64,000 nt of DNA from Malurus cyaneus samueli (GCA_009741485.1 CM019219.1:29447250-29511249), one strand, 5' to 3'. Numbered from the stretch's first letter, positions 1-12,544 are shown. A program made the numbers and translations. Notes: generated by a model not told the origin, from the sequence alone.

Positions 1-1774
1 AGTGCCAGTAATTCCCCTCTGAAAATCCTGAGGGGGAAAAAAGAGAGAAAGACAACTAAATTATTGTAAACATGTATAAAATTATATTTTCTGAAATAAT
101 TCTTGCTAGTCTTCCCAAAAAGGTAAGCAAAAATTGGTCACTTCCAGTGCTCTTGACCAGCACTGACAAGTACAAACAGTCTGTATTGGAACATTAGCAC
201 ATTGGAACAAGAGCTCAAACACCAACCTTCAGGACAGAGATGTGCTGGGAGAGTCCAAAGGAGAACAGCAAGGACAATGGCAGTCCCTAAAAAGGACTCA
301 AATCAAAACGGAACAAATTGTACTGGCTTAATCTAAAGATGAGGAGATGGTGGTGATGGACTGCATGTACATGATTTGGGGCCTTATAATACTGAAACAT
401 GGCCTTCCTTTTTCAGGAAACAGAATCCAATGAGCAGAATTGGTGATCAAATCTCTTATTTGGGCTGCAATAGCTACGAAGGGTGGTAGTTCAGAATTTG
501 TCCAGGCCAGCAGACAGGAACAGATAATACCATGGTTTCAAGGTGGAACCCAATATAATTATGTTTGCTGGACCAAAACAAAAGCATTATCAACATCCTA
601 ATATTAACCATGAACACTGGAATACATACAGACCCTGTCAAATGTATTATAATACTGATATTTATTAATGTAAATATATGTCACTGGATAAATGAAGTAG
701 GCACTTGGTGAGTTTGATGCTTTTCCCAATCAAATATCTGGAAACTAAATAAAAACTTTTTTTAAAAAAGAGAAAGAAGATTCATCAATTTTCTGCAAAG
801 AATATTCACATTACAAGAAAAAACTGATGTTTTCTTTACTTCAATATTTTACCATTCTACAAAGCATACAGTGATAATTTAATTAGCAAAAAAAACCCCA
901 AATAATATAAAGTTGTAGAGCATAATTTTTCAAAATCAAGTTTTCAGTTAAGCATTACTTCTTAGTAGAATTTTCTTACCTGTTTCCTGCAACCCAGAAA
1001 TGTTTGGGATTACATTAGGTTTTGCTACCCTCACAGTTCACCCTAATTTCCTGTTTGATCAAATTGGGGAGAAATAACAGGACTTTGTTTAACAATAGTT
1101 CTCTGCTAACATGGGCCTAAGATTATGAAATTCCTGAAGGATCAGGCAGAACAGAGGGTGACCATGGTAGTGTGGAAGCTCTGATCAGGCACACTGACCT
1201 AAGCCACGGTCAGGGAATACTGGTTGGTGACATTTTTCAAATACACATTTATTCTTGTGCATACGCTATTGAATACCACCCCCCAAACTATTTGAATACA
1301 TAAGAAGCCTTCCAGACTCAAATTTTAGACCTCATTAACTCATGAGAAGCAAACTGTGCCAAAGTACTGAATAATAGATAAAAAAACCCCAAACCTAAAT
1401 ATTTTACTTTAAAGTTTTAAAATTTATTATTACAAAAGTCAGTGGAAATAACTGCCTTTTGTTTTTATTTTTCATTTTCATATATCAGAACAACTGAACT
1501 TTTAATTTTGGTTGAAGCATTTTTTTACTTCTTCTTCTCCAGTTTCTGGTTTTACTAGTAAACAACCAAGAAAACTTGAGATAGGGAGGAAGAAGGGTCT
1601 GAAAACCTCAAAACTAAATAAATAATCAACAGCATAAAACCCAACCCAAAACCACATTAAAAAAGCTACCAGTTCAACATACTGCTCTGGAGAAGAATTT
1701 CTCATGACTAAAAGCCCCCATTTCAGGCCAATCCCTGGATACTGCAATTTTCTCTAACTGCTGTTTTCACTTAC
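1..1774 (-). other. DNAJC12: DNAJC12 last intron, partial
   Basis: AT-rich intronic sequence downstream (in gene sense) of the exon ending at 1775. I searched the minus strand for the expected C-terminal exon, which in the human protein encodes a Trp/Arg-rich end finishing in NYEI, and did not find it. That exon is therefore inferred to lie left of the window. No other feature is visible. Confidence 0.6.
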
Positions 1775-1976
1775 TTGGGGAGTAGGAATTCTTTGAAGAC
1801 TCGGGTTTCACATCAGGAATTGCAACATCTTCTGGCTCCCTGCTCCCTTCCAACAATCCATCTTCATTGTTTTCAGTCTGTTTGGTCCACATCTCATTAG
1901 TTACGTTGTTGGTGTTACCAAAGTCGGGAGCTTCTAGCATTTGGTCCTTCTTACTCTGGACAGCCCAGTGCATTGA
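1775..1976 (-). CDS. DNAJC12: DNAJC12 coding exon 4
   Basis: Begins SMHWAVQSKKDQMLE, matching the human SMHW..KKDLMLE segment, then a polar, Glu/Asn-rich tail. The acceptor is CTTTAG (gene sense) and the donor GTAAGT. The phase is 0 in and 1 out; the last base of 202 starts a split codon completed outside the window. Confidence 0.9.
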
Positions 1977-4900
1977 CTAAAGGAAAGCAAAAATAACAAA
2001 GAACTAATTCCTGTGCTTTAAGAGGTTTTTAATTACTTTTTCTTACATTGCTGTAACAAATGGTTAAACAAAGCACATTGAGAAGCCTGCAGGTCAATAG
2101 GATAAGGGAAAGCATGGATATGTGTCACAAACAGCATTGGAGGGGACACTCTATGTCAGGTGGGGGTGAAGAACAAAATGTACAAGTACATCAGAATTTT
2201 AAAGGCCTTTTGTCTGGTGTCTTCTGTCAGACATTTTTAAGAGGGCTTGAATGACTTCAGAAATGTTCATTTTCATGAAGTCTTTGACTTCGAAGTAGGC
2301 TTCGAAAGCAAGATAACTTGAAAAGATCTAATATTAAAGTCTGTGGAATAACATCTGTTTGGAACTGAACTAAGCTTATTTGGATACTTCCAGCAAACAT
2401 TTAAGCTCAGGCATAATGCTGTAGTTGAAGAGTCTCAAACTTCCCTCCTTAGCAGAATTGAGATGGGCAGAATTGACATACGAAACTTCTATTCACTTGC
2501 CTTAAAATATGACTATGTAGCCTTGTAATTATCATTCACTACAGTAAGGCAGGAAAAAAGAATCCAATATTAAGGAATTGAGATCTACTAGGGACATACT
2601 ACCAAATCTTCTCACTAGCAAAATCAGGAGGGAAAGCATCCTAAGAACACCTGCCTCTGTCACAGGTCACCCCACTAGCTTAGCAGGACCCCTCCAAAGC
2701 TCTGTGGGAAGCCCAGGGTTCCAAGGAACGATCTTCTGGATTTTTTCAATGAGATCTTTATTTAGTCAGATAGCATGAAAACCTATCTGATAAGCAATAA
2801 CCAAAAGGAGAATACAGTATACAAAAGTCCCAGCTTTAACCTGATTTTGAAAAGAAATAGATGTTTACTACAACAGCAAAGTATGCTGAAACATTTGAAA
2901 ACAGCCCTTAAGTTACTTAAACATCCTATGACACATGTAACAACAGCAACTTGATAAACTCACTCTAAAACTACTGGCCTAACATCCATCTGTGAATGGG
3001 CATCTAAAGCCCTCCAATTTTTCCTCAATTTCCTTAACATCCATAGTGCACGAATCCCTCTGCACTATTCCCATCCCCAAACCCCAGCACTGCAGCCTAA
3101 GTGCTGCAACTCATCCCCTCACCCTGCAACTCGTTTTGTGGGCCAGCCCTCCCTCCCCCTCCTCCTGAGGGCCCAAACTCAGCCAGCACCAACCGTTTTC
3201 ACAGAGCTGCTCAGGGCCTCCCACTGCTGGAACGGGATGGTGACTTTGCTTCGGCGCCAGTAATCATAACGCGCACGGCTCTCTTTGTTAGTGAGCGTCT
3301 CCTTGGCTTGCTGCAGCTTCTGGAAATTCTCCACTAGGACACAAACCAAAAGGGTACTAAAGACACTATTTGTTTGGCAAAGAAATTAATTCAGATGCAA
3401 AAGGGGGCCTGCCAGCAACGGCTCAGGGCAAACAAAGTAGAGAAGGCAGAAGGAGAAGCAAGTCACCAAAGGATGTGGTTCTGCTTCCAGCTTGCAGAGC
3501 TCTGGCTGGCTTTAGGACTGCAGCACCTCTGGTGGACTGATATCCTTTCACATCAAAACTAAAATGCTCCTTTGTCCAACAGCTTCAGAAGCTCCTAAAC
3601 TAAACTGGGAATAACTTACACAGCACACAGGTAAAAGGCACAAGTCAGCCCCTGCAGATCACCTTAAAATGGGAAATTAGAGCAACATGTTGAGATCCAC
3701 AGCAGCAAGGGAATCAGAGTAGAGCACAACAGCAAGAACCATGAGCAGGGAGAAAATAAAGATGAGCAGGAACTGACAAGCAAGAAGAATAATCTAAACA
3801 TAGTTCAGATTAATTAACTTGATCATTTTATTAGGGGTGTTTTCTACATATGCTACAACATTATGCAGACTCTATGAATGAGAACTCTCACTTTTTCCTG
3901 CAGGGTAATTTTTCATGGAATGGTTACTAAGGATGCAGCTGTATGTTACTATTTGTGGAAGGGTTATAAAAATTTAGACTTTATCTATGACTCACCTATG
4001 TTACAGTGAGCTATTATTATTACTATTATTCATTTATTCCAGTTTACAAATTAGAGAGATTTCTTTTGAAATGCACTACACCCAAATACTAATCAAAATT
4101 GATCACCATAAATCAAACAAGAGACAACAGGCTGAGGGAACAATTCTATTAGTTTTCCTTATTCTAGTGTTACTAGTTTTCAACAAATAAAAGGTCTACT
4201 TTAATTACTCTTTATTGAACTTTAAAAGATGAAATAAAAAACAGAGTAAACTCTCACTAGTACTGTAAAACTGTATTTAAAATAAATAAGATATGTTGAG
4301 GTAAATAGAGCCTAAAACATTTATTCTTGACAAACAAAGCTGCTCTGATATTTGGCACTTGGCTTCTCTATTTTGTTACTCAGCCAGGGTGAGCTCTGAC
4401 CAGGGCTCTCTGTGGTGATGGATGGGTAAAGGTTGGCTCCAAATGACTCAGATACAGCTCAGCCCTCCCAACTCTGATGAGCTGCACCCCTTCATCAGCA
4501 CAAAACTCAGCTGCTGTTCTGCCAACAGAGGGCTCCCTGTAGGGCTTCTCTTCAATTCCAGTCATTAAATTACATTAAAGGAAACTAAAGTGCATTTAAA
4601 GTGTTCCTCATGGGCTTGCTCCTGGAAGTAAATGAACTGATTGAGGCAAGTGTGGCACTTGAATGCCACTCAACATGGACATGCACAAACTCCATGGGTC
4701 CAAGTGACACACTGCAGAAATAAATTATGTATTAAAAGATATCCTACTGTATGTATTGTAAAATAATTCAAGGTCTAGAAAAAAGAAATCTAACAAGTGT
4801 CCTCCTCCCCTATTACAGAAGAATTTGCAAGTCTTAAAAAAGAGTGCTTCAAGCTTGCTATTTAAACAGAATATGCGCAATACAGATGATGATTAAAATA

Positions 4901-7900
4901 CATTGAAGGGAAAAAAAGTTTTAAGGCTGAATTTAGTATGTTGGTCATGCAATAAAAGAAATATATAAATTATTTTTAAACAGGAAACAATACACACCTG
5001 CTTTGGGGTTTCCAGGATGCTTGTCAGGATGACATTCAAGGGCTTTAATCTTATATTCTGCAAGAATTTGTTCAACCTAAACAAAATATTGAGACAAAGT
5101 GAGCAAACATCGAAAAGATTTGCATATTGGCTTTTTGAAAGAGGCTGGAAGGGACAATAAAGAATGCTGAATGATTTAGTCCTACTCAATTTTACAACCA
5201 AAGTGGACAACAACAATCATCTGCCAGTGACACTGCTTATTTAATTCCGTTTTCCATGCACTCATCCTCAGTCTCGCTTTTGTGAGACTCAATCATCCAA
5301 TATGGCAAGTTGGCTCCAAGAAAAATGTGCAAAGACATTTGAACACAGAGGCAAAATGCATCATTTCAATTGCTCTTTGCTTCATCAAATTTAACTTTCA
5401 AGAAAGTCTCATAGCAGGAAGCAAAGGCCCTCTGTATTGCTGAAGATCAATGTGTGGGTTTAGGTGGCTTTGTCCATATCCTCTTCATAGGAATTTCAGC
5501 TAGGACCACATGAGTTGTCCATCTTGGATACCCCAAGATAACTTGCTCGATAACCAGCAGTTCACATTCTTTCTGTCAAGGTAATTTTCTGTGCAAAAAG
5601 GTCGGCTTAGAGTAGAATAGATTTATAATCAACATTAGAATACTGGCATGTATTAGTTTATTAGTTAATTACAAGTTCCCACATAGTCTGTAATACCATA
5701 AAATATTACAACCACTAGAAAAACTAAGACATATTAACAGTTAAAATACAGAAAACCATCTTAGATTTTCAAATGTTTAGTGTTTTTCCAAGTATCTTGC
5801 TGGTTATTATAATTGAGAAGCCAAGACTTCTTTATATCATTCCAGCTCTCACAACAATTAGCCCTAAGGTACCAACTAATTACTATTCTTTCCCATACTA
5901 CAAAAGCTGTTTATACAACTTCCTCATCCTTCAAACTATAAGAGCAACATACGATTTAAATAATTTCTTTCAAAAGTAAGTCTCATAACATTTTTTCTTT
6001 AGAATAAAATTACAGTTCACTCAACTAGTTGGGGAAATTTCAGTGTCATAATCTGGGGGAAAATGTGGTCTACAGTGTCATCTTACGAATTTTACACTTC
6101 TCATTCTGCTCAGGATGTTCTTCCAAAGGGGCAGACATAATGTGGTGTACTTGCAGTCAATAAGACACTTGAAAATACATACAGTGTACAGAGAACTTGG
6201 TGAAACTGGTTACAGTATAGCCAGCAACCATCTCTAAAACTCAATTACCTAAAGGGGAACTTAAAAGTTAAAATGTGTACAGAGCGGTAAAATGTAGCAG
6301 AGTGATAACATGAAGTCTTCAGCTTAAAAAAAAAAAAAAACCTAGTAAAAGAAAAGTTTATAGGAAGTTCATACAACATACATGAAATTTATTTAAAATA
6401 CATAGTGAGGTGTTTTACCAAGAAAGGTATCCAACACCCACTATTATGCAAATAGCACTGCTCTTGGAAGAAGGACATAGATTAAATCTCCCCTCTTTAT
6501 GTAACATATGAAGTAGGTGTCCTTGCATTCAGTTCTACAAGAAACTAAGAATGAACTTGAATACAGCAAAAAGTCTGTAGAAACTGAGAGGATTTTTGCT
6601 TAAATTTAACCAGGTTCAACCAAGTTAAGGATATTCAGCAGCTCAGATGAAAGTACTGCAGTTGGGAGTGTGGTGTATTCCCAAAGCAGCCTGCCCAAAT
6701 ACTTGACTCCTGTACAAAGTAGTGTGACTGCAAAACTCCTGTAATGCTCCAAATTTCTGTTAGACCCTGGAAGAGCTGTGCAGGATCCTGAGGGAAGGAG
6801 ATCCTGGGGCTCAGATAGCCTGGGAAATCCAAGTTCTTTCTCCTATGTCAAAAACAGTGCAGCAACATCTGCTCCCTCTCCCAACAAATAATACTTGACA
6901 GCTTGTTTTTTTCAGGACCCATTAGCATTTATTCCAGGGTTTTTATTTCATTTTTAAGCAATTTGGAAAATCATTATCAGATGTACTTAAACTGTTCATT
7001 AATTGCTAAGCCCTTAAGGAATTAGTGTGAGGTAGAAAATGAGAGATAGCATCTGCGAAACAAGGCTGCATGGAGACTTGAGCACTGCCCTCTGCTGGGA
7101 TCACTTCGAGGAGTTTCCTCAGGAAAAGCTTTACGTTTCCTTCTGTGACACACCGAAGATATTTACTCTTTATACTTGACCACTAGGAGAGGTGAGAGCA
7201 TCTGACTAAATTCACTAAGCAAAAGACAGCTTTTATCTCCACTGAATATAACCCTCATTGCAGCAGACTAATCAAAATTCCTTTTCCAAAATAGAAACAC
7301 AATACTAGTTAATATAACAGCTACATTTAAAAAAAAAATTGGCATACCAGACTATTAAAAAAAAAAAGTTATATGTACACCTTTAACATGAAGCACACTT
7401 GTTTTAGCTGCAAATCACTCAAAAATTGCTTAGCTAAATCTCATTATAAAGTACTTATCTGCTACTGAAACAAATTAGTAAAACTAGCATTTGAATATCA
7501 TTAGAAAGTGCATTTAGAAAACATTGTATGGTAAATGATAGAAATATTTTTTTTTGTTTTCATCTGAACCAATGAATACAATTTTAAAAAATATTATAAA
7601 TATGATAAAGCCTGAAAAACTCAGCAGCATTACCAGTGCCCTAAAGCTATGAACTTTCATTGCATTAGTTGCACATAAGTAGCTTCATTTTTCAAAACCA
7701 ATAATATATATTCAAAATTATTATTTGGATACTGTCAAACACAAGCCGTTGGCTCACAATTCGTAACCGTATCACATGTTGATCTACACTGATAAATAAA
7801 CAATTATTTCATCTCCATCCTGTTCTACAAGGCATTTTCAATCTAAGCCTGACTCCAGGCTCTTAATATCAGTACACAGGAGAGAAAATTGAGCTTTCCA

Positions 7901-8117
7901 ACAGAGATCCTACAAGTGGCAAGAAAGAAGGCTCCCAAGGCGTTTCAAATATGCATGCCCGCAGAGACACAACATTTCCCGGAGACACACAAACACGTTC
8001 AAACTGTGGATAACCTGGCGGGGAGGGAGAGGCTCTTACCGTCGATAGCTCATCGCATCCCAGCAAGTTGTAGTAATCCTCCAGGTCCTCCGGGCTGCAG
8101 CTCAGGATCGCATCCAT
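1775..8117 (-). CDS. DNAJC12: DNAJC12 (J-domain co-chaperone), 4 coding exons, 3' end outside window
   Basis: DNAJC12 is a small type III DnaJ/HSP40 protein. It works with HSP70 (HSPA8) in folding the aromatic amino acid hydroxylases, and human loss causes hyperphenylalaninaemia (known from the family). Seen here: four exons at 8040-8117, 4998-5076, 3194-3333 and 1775-1976 with GT/AG junctions and matching phases. They give 166 complete residues plus one split codon. The J domain spans about residues 14-79, starts with EDYYNLLGCDE and carries the HPD motif at 42-44, which stimulates HSP70 ATPase. A conserved stretch follows with ARYDYWRRS and PFQQWEAL, then a polar, acidic, fast-evolving part in exon 4. 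Human DNAJC12 has 198 residues, so about 31 C-terminal residues are missing off the left edge. The start codon was chosen because MDAIL matches the human N-terminus. The gene is divergent from SIRT1 with about 4.4 kb between them. Confidence 0.93.
3194..3333 (-). CDS. DNAJC12: DNAJC12 coding exon 3
   Basis: 140 nt encoding the end of the J domain: VENFQKLQQAKETL, ESRARYDYWRRS and PFQQWEAL, all close to human. It takes a G from exon 2 to complete the Val codon and ends in phase 0 before a GTTGGT donor. Confidence 0.92.
4998..5076 (-). CDS. DNAJC12: DNAJC12 coding exon 2 (HPD motif)
   Basis: 79 nt encoding VEQILAEYKIKALECHPDK and a few more residues. The HPD tripeptide is essential for stimulating HSP70 ATPase in J proteins. 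The phase is 0 in and 1 out; the donor is GTGTGT. Confidence 0.93.
8040..8117 (-). CDS. DNAJC12: DNAJC12 coding exon 1 with start codon
   Basis: 26 codons, MDAILSCSPEDLEDYYNLLG followed by CDELST, then a GTAAGA donor. The match to human MDAIL...EDYYTLLGCDELSS is unambiguous. It lies at the edge of a CpG-rich promoter. Confidence 0.94.
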
Positions 8118-8305
8118 CGGCTCTAGTCTAGCGGGCTTTTTCCAGCCGCCACGGAAGCTGTGGAATTCAGCGTCAATTCAGAGCCTCACACGGGAGTTTG
8201 AAGAAGCCCAGGATAACAGCAGATCCCACTCCGCTGTAGAGCTCGGTCCGGCGCTTTTGAACGCCGGCAGCCGACACGCATAGCTCCGTGGAGTTCTCCG
8301 CTGCC

Positions 8306-8310
8306 ATTGG
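8306..8310 (-). promoter_or_regulatory. CCAAT box (NF-Y type)
   Basis: ATTGG on the plus strand, that is CCAAT in DNAJC12 sense within GGACCAATGGCAG, about 190 bases upstream of the ATG. CCAAT boxes bind NF-Y in TATA-less promoters. A five-base core alone is weak evidence; position supports it. Confidence 0.45.
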
Positions 8311-8357
8311 TCCTCGCAAGATGCCAACCCGCTCGCACAAACCTGCTCTCGGCAATG

Positions 8358-8376
8358 CTCCCTGGGATTTGTAGTT
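8358..8376 (-). promoter_or_regulatory. ZNF143/Staf-type binding element
   Basis: In DNAJC12 sense the sequence reads AACTACAAATCCCAGGGAG, one base from the ACTACAATTCCCAG core of the ZNF143 (Staf, SBS) motif. These elements sit in many TATA-less CpG promoters. It lies about 250 bases upstream of the ATG. Confidence 0.6.
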
Positions 8377-8500
8377 GCCAGGGTAATTTCAACGTTAAAC
8401 TGGGGCTCCCGTCCAGACCACAGAGTTCTGGACACTGAAACGTGACAGAGATTTCGCTCTCGCCCCAACCTGTGCAGCCACTACAAACCAGGCACACACT

Positions 8501-11500
8501 GAGAGGCTTCCCTACACCTGAGACATTTTCTGCTCAATTTTTATTGGCAACTTTTGCCATCATCTCTGGCCAGATGATGAGACGGGTAATTATAGAAAAG
8601 AATATACAACAACAATTACAGGTGCAAACTTTGGAGAACAAAGTACCAACCCCGCCAAAGTCTGTCAGAGTTCTGCCAGCCACCTCAACTAAAATGGGGC
8701 AATCATCACTCTCTGAGGGCTTCCTTGGGTACATGGGACACTATCCCTTAAAACCAAACAGCAGCTGTACATCAGTTGCATGTCTGACAAATTAAAAGTA
8801 CTCAAAGACATGAAACACCCACTGTCTACTACCAAATTATTCTTTCTCATGCTAAATTATTTCAGACTGTGCATTGAAAGTCTGTACTGTGTGCAAAACA
8901 TTTTCCTTGTGAAACCCATTTTGCATTGAGATGAAATATCTTTAAGGCACAAAGGCATTAACCCAACAGAGAGTATTGACACGTTTTATGCTGCCCATAA
9001 TCTGTTGACTTCAAAAGATAACTTCCTAAGTGTAATATAATCATGTGCTGAAGTGTTTCCCCTGGAGCCTTACTTTTCCCACCCCTGCAAGAACTCTGTA
9101 ACCTGACATGTTTCATGTCATTAAATACTGATGATTCTCTAAAGCTTACAAATAGATGCTGCAAGTAGTTATACAGATCTAGATGCAGTGACCTTGTAGG
9201 AGAACAGATCCCCAAGATGTGACCAAGGCTGGAACAGGCATGTATGAATCAATGAAGGGCAGTAGTGGCCACTCAGAGCTGTTTATGAATAATAAATATA
9301 TAAATTTTGCATCTACAAGTGCTTTATTATCTACATTATTAATGTTCTGCAATGATATTTAATATTAGTCTTCCACCAATTTCTCTTCAGGGTTGCTTTA
9401 TCTGACATTTTCTACTTTTACTGTATGTTCAGATAGCCTACTAAGATTGTAAAATATATAAAGCGCACAAAAGCAGCAATAATATTAAAATAAAAAGCAC
9501 AAGCCTTGGTGAAACCCCTTAAATCTGATAGAAGACGCTACCATCATATTTCTCTGAGTAAATAAAACAATCAAAATTCTTTTTCAACTTCACTTCAAAT
9601 GGAAGAATTAGCAATTACAAATCTCTCCATCTTCCCCATTCATAACTTAATAACCAGAACAGAATGAGAAGGGAAAAAAAAGTCTTTTAACAAGAGAGCA
9701 AGTAAATATTTAAATAGGTTGTACTCTGGGGGAGGACAAAAAAACAAACAGCTGCCCTTCCTCCCAACAAACATTCCTGACATCCCTTTCTTTTCCAAGT
9801 ATTCCTCGTGTATTTGCGTAAGGTGAAAGGGAAGCCCTTTAACCCTTTTCCCCTCCAGCTTTCAGTGGCTATTTCTGTGCTGCCAGGCGAGCTGCAGGAA
9901 CCAGGGCTGCACTCCAGTAACAAAGATCTGAGACTTGCCAGCTGTGTGCTCCCAGGCAATGTGCTCCCTGAAGACTCAGTCCCAGCTGTACTCCTCTGCT
10001 CAGGCCGCCCAAACAAGGGCTCCGGCCCAAACTGCAGCAGTGCCCACCCTGAGCCCTGCCCCTCGAGATCCCCAGTGCTTGGGGCACAAAGGTTCTGGCA
10101 GCACTGGCTGCAGGTTTGTGCCTGGAGTACACAAATTACACTGAATAATAACTCAGGCTTTTACTGCTCTTACTGTCTGCAAGGGGCAACTCCCAAAGCA
10201 GAATCAAACAGGAGAGCAAGAGCACCTGTATGTAACACATAGAAAAAAAATACAAAGGTTAGCCCCAGGACATGAAGTTCAGTTAAAAGGGAATTGCAGG
10301 GCAAGAGATTATTGCCTACACATGCTGTGGTGAGTGTTGCTCAGGATGTACAAACTGTTCTGGAAGTGAGGAAATCTCATATTTGTTCTCTGTATCCAGC
10401 CACCGACAAAAGGTGCATCTCAGTGCTAACACATAATGGCAATTCTGTTTGTTTAGAGCCAAAAGCAAAATTAAATTCTGGTTCAGCGTAACAGGACATT
10501 TACCAACAACTTGTAAGAGTCATAAATGGCCCTTCAAATAAAACAAGCTCTGAAAATCTCTATTGGAATTCATTCCTGTAAAATACATCAAATCTTTCAG
10601 AACCAATTCTTCTCAACTGACTTCAGGGGTATTGCTTCCTGAGGGCAGAGGAAAAAAAATTTCCTTTACAAGAAGTTCAATATAACTCGTTAGAATTTTG
10701 CATGTTTTGCCCCAACTTTGTCCTCACACAAACTGAGAGCTGCAGAAACAGAAGAGGACCCAAGCACTGCCAGACTGACCTCCCAAAATAACCACCATTA
10801 ACATGGAGAAATGTCTGCAATATCTGAGGTGGCTTTAGGATGCCTGAGTCACTCCCTCAATGATACCTTCACAGAAAGCCTCAGACTCTCCAAAACTTGC
10901 ACAATTTCTTCTTTAAAACAGTATCTTCACATAGACAACTATCAAAACTATATTAAAGCCCCACATCTCCTTTACATGCTGACAAAACCATCTTTGCATG
11001 TGCCTTTTAAGAAATACAAATCTTGCCTCAGCTTCCATAAGGAGAAAGAATGCTTGCATACAAAGTTGCATAGAATAAAAACTTCCTCATTCACATCTGG
11101 TTACACTGCAGCTTGTTTTGAGAAACAGAGAGTGTTAAAAACAGTATGTACATATTTTTCAGAGTTGCTAATACCTGAAAGAACCAGGAAAAAAAAAACC
11201 CCTCGCTTCCGCTACAAATACAAGGACCACTATCAAGGTAATTATCCATAAAGGAATCCCTTTTGAAGCCATATGTATCAAAAATTTTAACAAGTTTTTT
11301 TTAAAAAAAACTGTTGATTATCAAGGCCTGCAAGGAGCAAATTCTACCCGAGTCCTGCCACTAAATTTAGGAATTCCATTGTATCAAAACCACTAACACT
11401 ATTCTGCCAATAGCTTGTGATATTGAGCAGTAACAACAAAGCAGTATTTAAATTTATATCCATTAAGTTTAAGCCAAAATTCTATGTTGGTGGAAGTCCT

Positions 11501-11929
11501 GGGGGAAAGACCGAGTTCTACCCAGTACAAACTCCCAGGTGGAAAGAAACTACACCAGGGGAATCCCATGTGTGGCACCTCCGTGTGTGCTATGCAATGA
11601 TGGTCCCGCTCCAGCACTCAGGTGAGGCATTAAGGATTGCTCCTACAACCCACATAACAAAAGAGATCACTGGGAAACCAGCAGCGCACACCCCTGCAGG
11701 GCACGGGAAACACAATGAATTTGGCGCCGTTATTCGAGCAAGTATCAACTCTCGCCGCTCACCATTAGGTCTCTCCAACACCACACAGGCTGCTAAAGCA
11801 GCAGCGGTTTTAGACAGGTGTTGACCCCCCAAAACAGCTCCCACATTCCGGTAGCTCAAGTACCGCGACGTAGAATCCCAAGTGGGGCTAATGCGCTATC
11901 CCAGAGCATAAGGGACAATACCTTTGAGC
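8501..11929. other. intergenic spacer between DNAJC12 and SIRT1
   Basis: About 3.4 kb with no exon I can recognise on either strand. Open frames of 100-150 codons occur (for example 9808-10242 and 10811-11251), but they resemble no known family and have no splice or promoter context. A slightly GC-richer patch lies near 9830-10130. No transposon was identified. Confidence 0.6.
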
Positions 11930-12396
11930 ATCCCTGCCAAGAGCCCTCGATGCCGGGGCACTCTCTTAGAAGGTGGGCAGCGGCCACACCCTGTGAGCAC
12001 CCTCACCCTCAGCTCAGCGTGCTCAGAGAGGCTGCTCCGAGCCCTCGGGCCCCGCTCCGCGGCTGGGAACGGGCTGCCGGGCGGCTTCCCCCGGCAAGGG
12101 GCTCCGCAGCGAGGAGCTCGCTCTCGGGAAGGGGAACTGTCTATCCGATACCGTGACGGAGAGCGAGCCCTGAGGGTTTCTCACGCGGCTGGCGACGAGC
12201 GAACACCGGAGCCGCCATTTGCCGGGAGCCGCCGGCCGGGGAGGGCAGAGGAGCGGGCTGTGAGCGGCACCAGGCTGGCACGGGAAGGGAGGGGACGGGG
12301 AGCGGCGGGGCCGGGCCGGGCGGGTCGCGCCCCTCAGGGTCTTCGCGCCGCCGCTGCGGGGACGCCGAGGGAGGGGGCGTGAGGCGGCACGAGCGC

Positions 12397-12469
12397 CACG
12401 TGACGGCGGCAGGCCCCCCGGTCACGTGCCCTGGTGTGTTGTGGCCCGGTCACGTGCCGCGGTCACGTG
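12397..12469 (+). promoter_or_regulatory. SIRT1: array of four CACGTG E-boxes
   Basis: Perfect CACGTG hexamers start at 12397, 12423, 12451 and 12464, the last ending 68 bases before the SIRT1 ATG. The final three share the context GGTCACGTGC. The last pair is separated by exactly 7 nt. Such sites are bound by bHLH factors: USF, MYC/MAX, MiT/TFE (GTCACGTG is CLEAR-like) and CLOCK:BMAL1, which favours paired E-boxes 6-7 nt apart. Which factor acts here is not shown by sequence. Confidence 0.75.
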
Positions 12470-12532
12470 CGGCGGCGCTGCCCGCGGCGGGCGGGGGGGG
12501 CCGGGCGCGAGGGGGCGGCGGCTGCGGCGGCG

Positions 12533-12544
12533 CCAAGATGGCGG
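12533..12544 (+). promoter_or_regulatory. SIRT1: YY1-type motif overlapping the SIRT1 start codon
   Basis: CCAAGATGGCGG matches the YY1 consensus AAGATGGCGGC. The ATG of the motif is the SIRT1 start codon, an arrangement common at housekeeping CpG promoters, where YY1 helps position initiation. The purine at -3 (A at 12535) and the G at +4 also give a good Kozak context. Confidence 0.6.

Larger units (their letters stand above)
8118..8500 (-). promoter_or_regulatory. DNAJC12: DNAJC12 promoter region, CpG-rich
   Basis: Moderately GC- and CpG-rich sequence immediately upstream of the DNAJC12 start. It contains an inverted CCAAT box and a ZNF143/Staf-type element in the right window for a proximal promoter. 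No TATA box is visible. The transcription start is not determined; the location is inferred from the ATG, base composition and motifs. Confidence 0.6.

Noticed and set aside
9808..10242. 144-codon plus-strand open frame between DNAJC12 and SIRT1
   Set aside because: Overlapped by open frames on the other strand, no recognisable domain, no splice partners or promoter. Chance frame in a GC-richer patch.
10811..11251. 146-codon plus-strand open frame upstream of SIRT1
   Set aside because: Low-complexity Lys/Ser/Leu composition, no family resemblance and no context.
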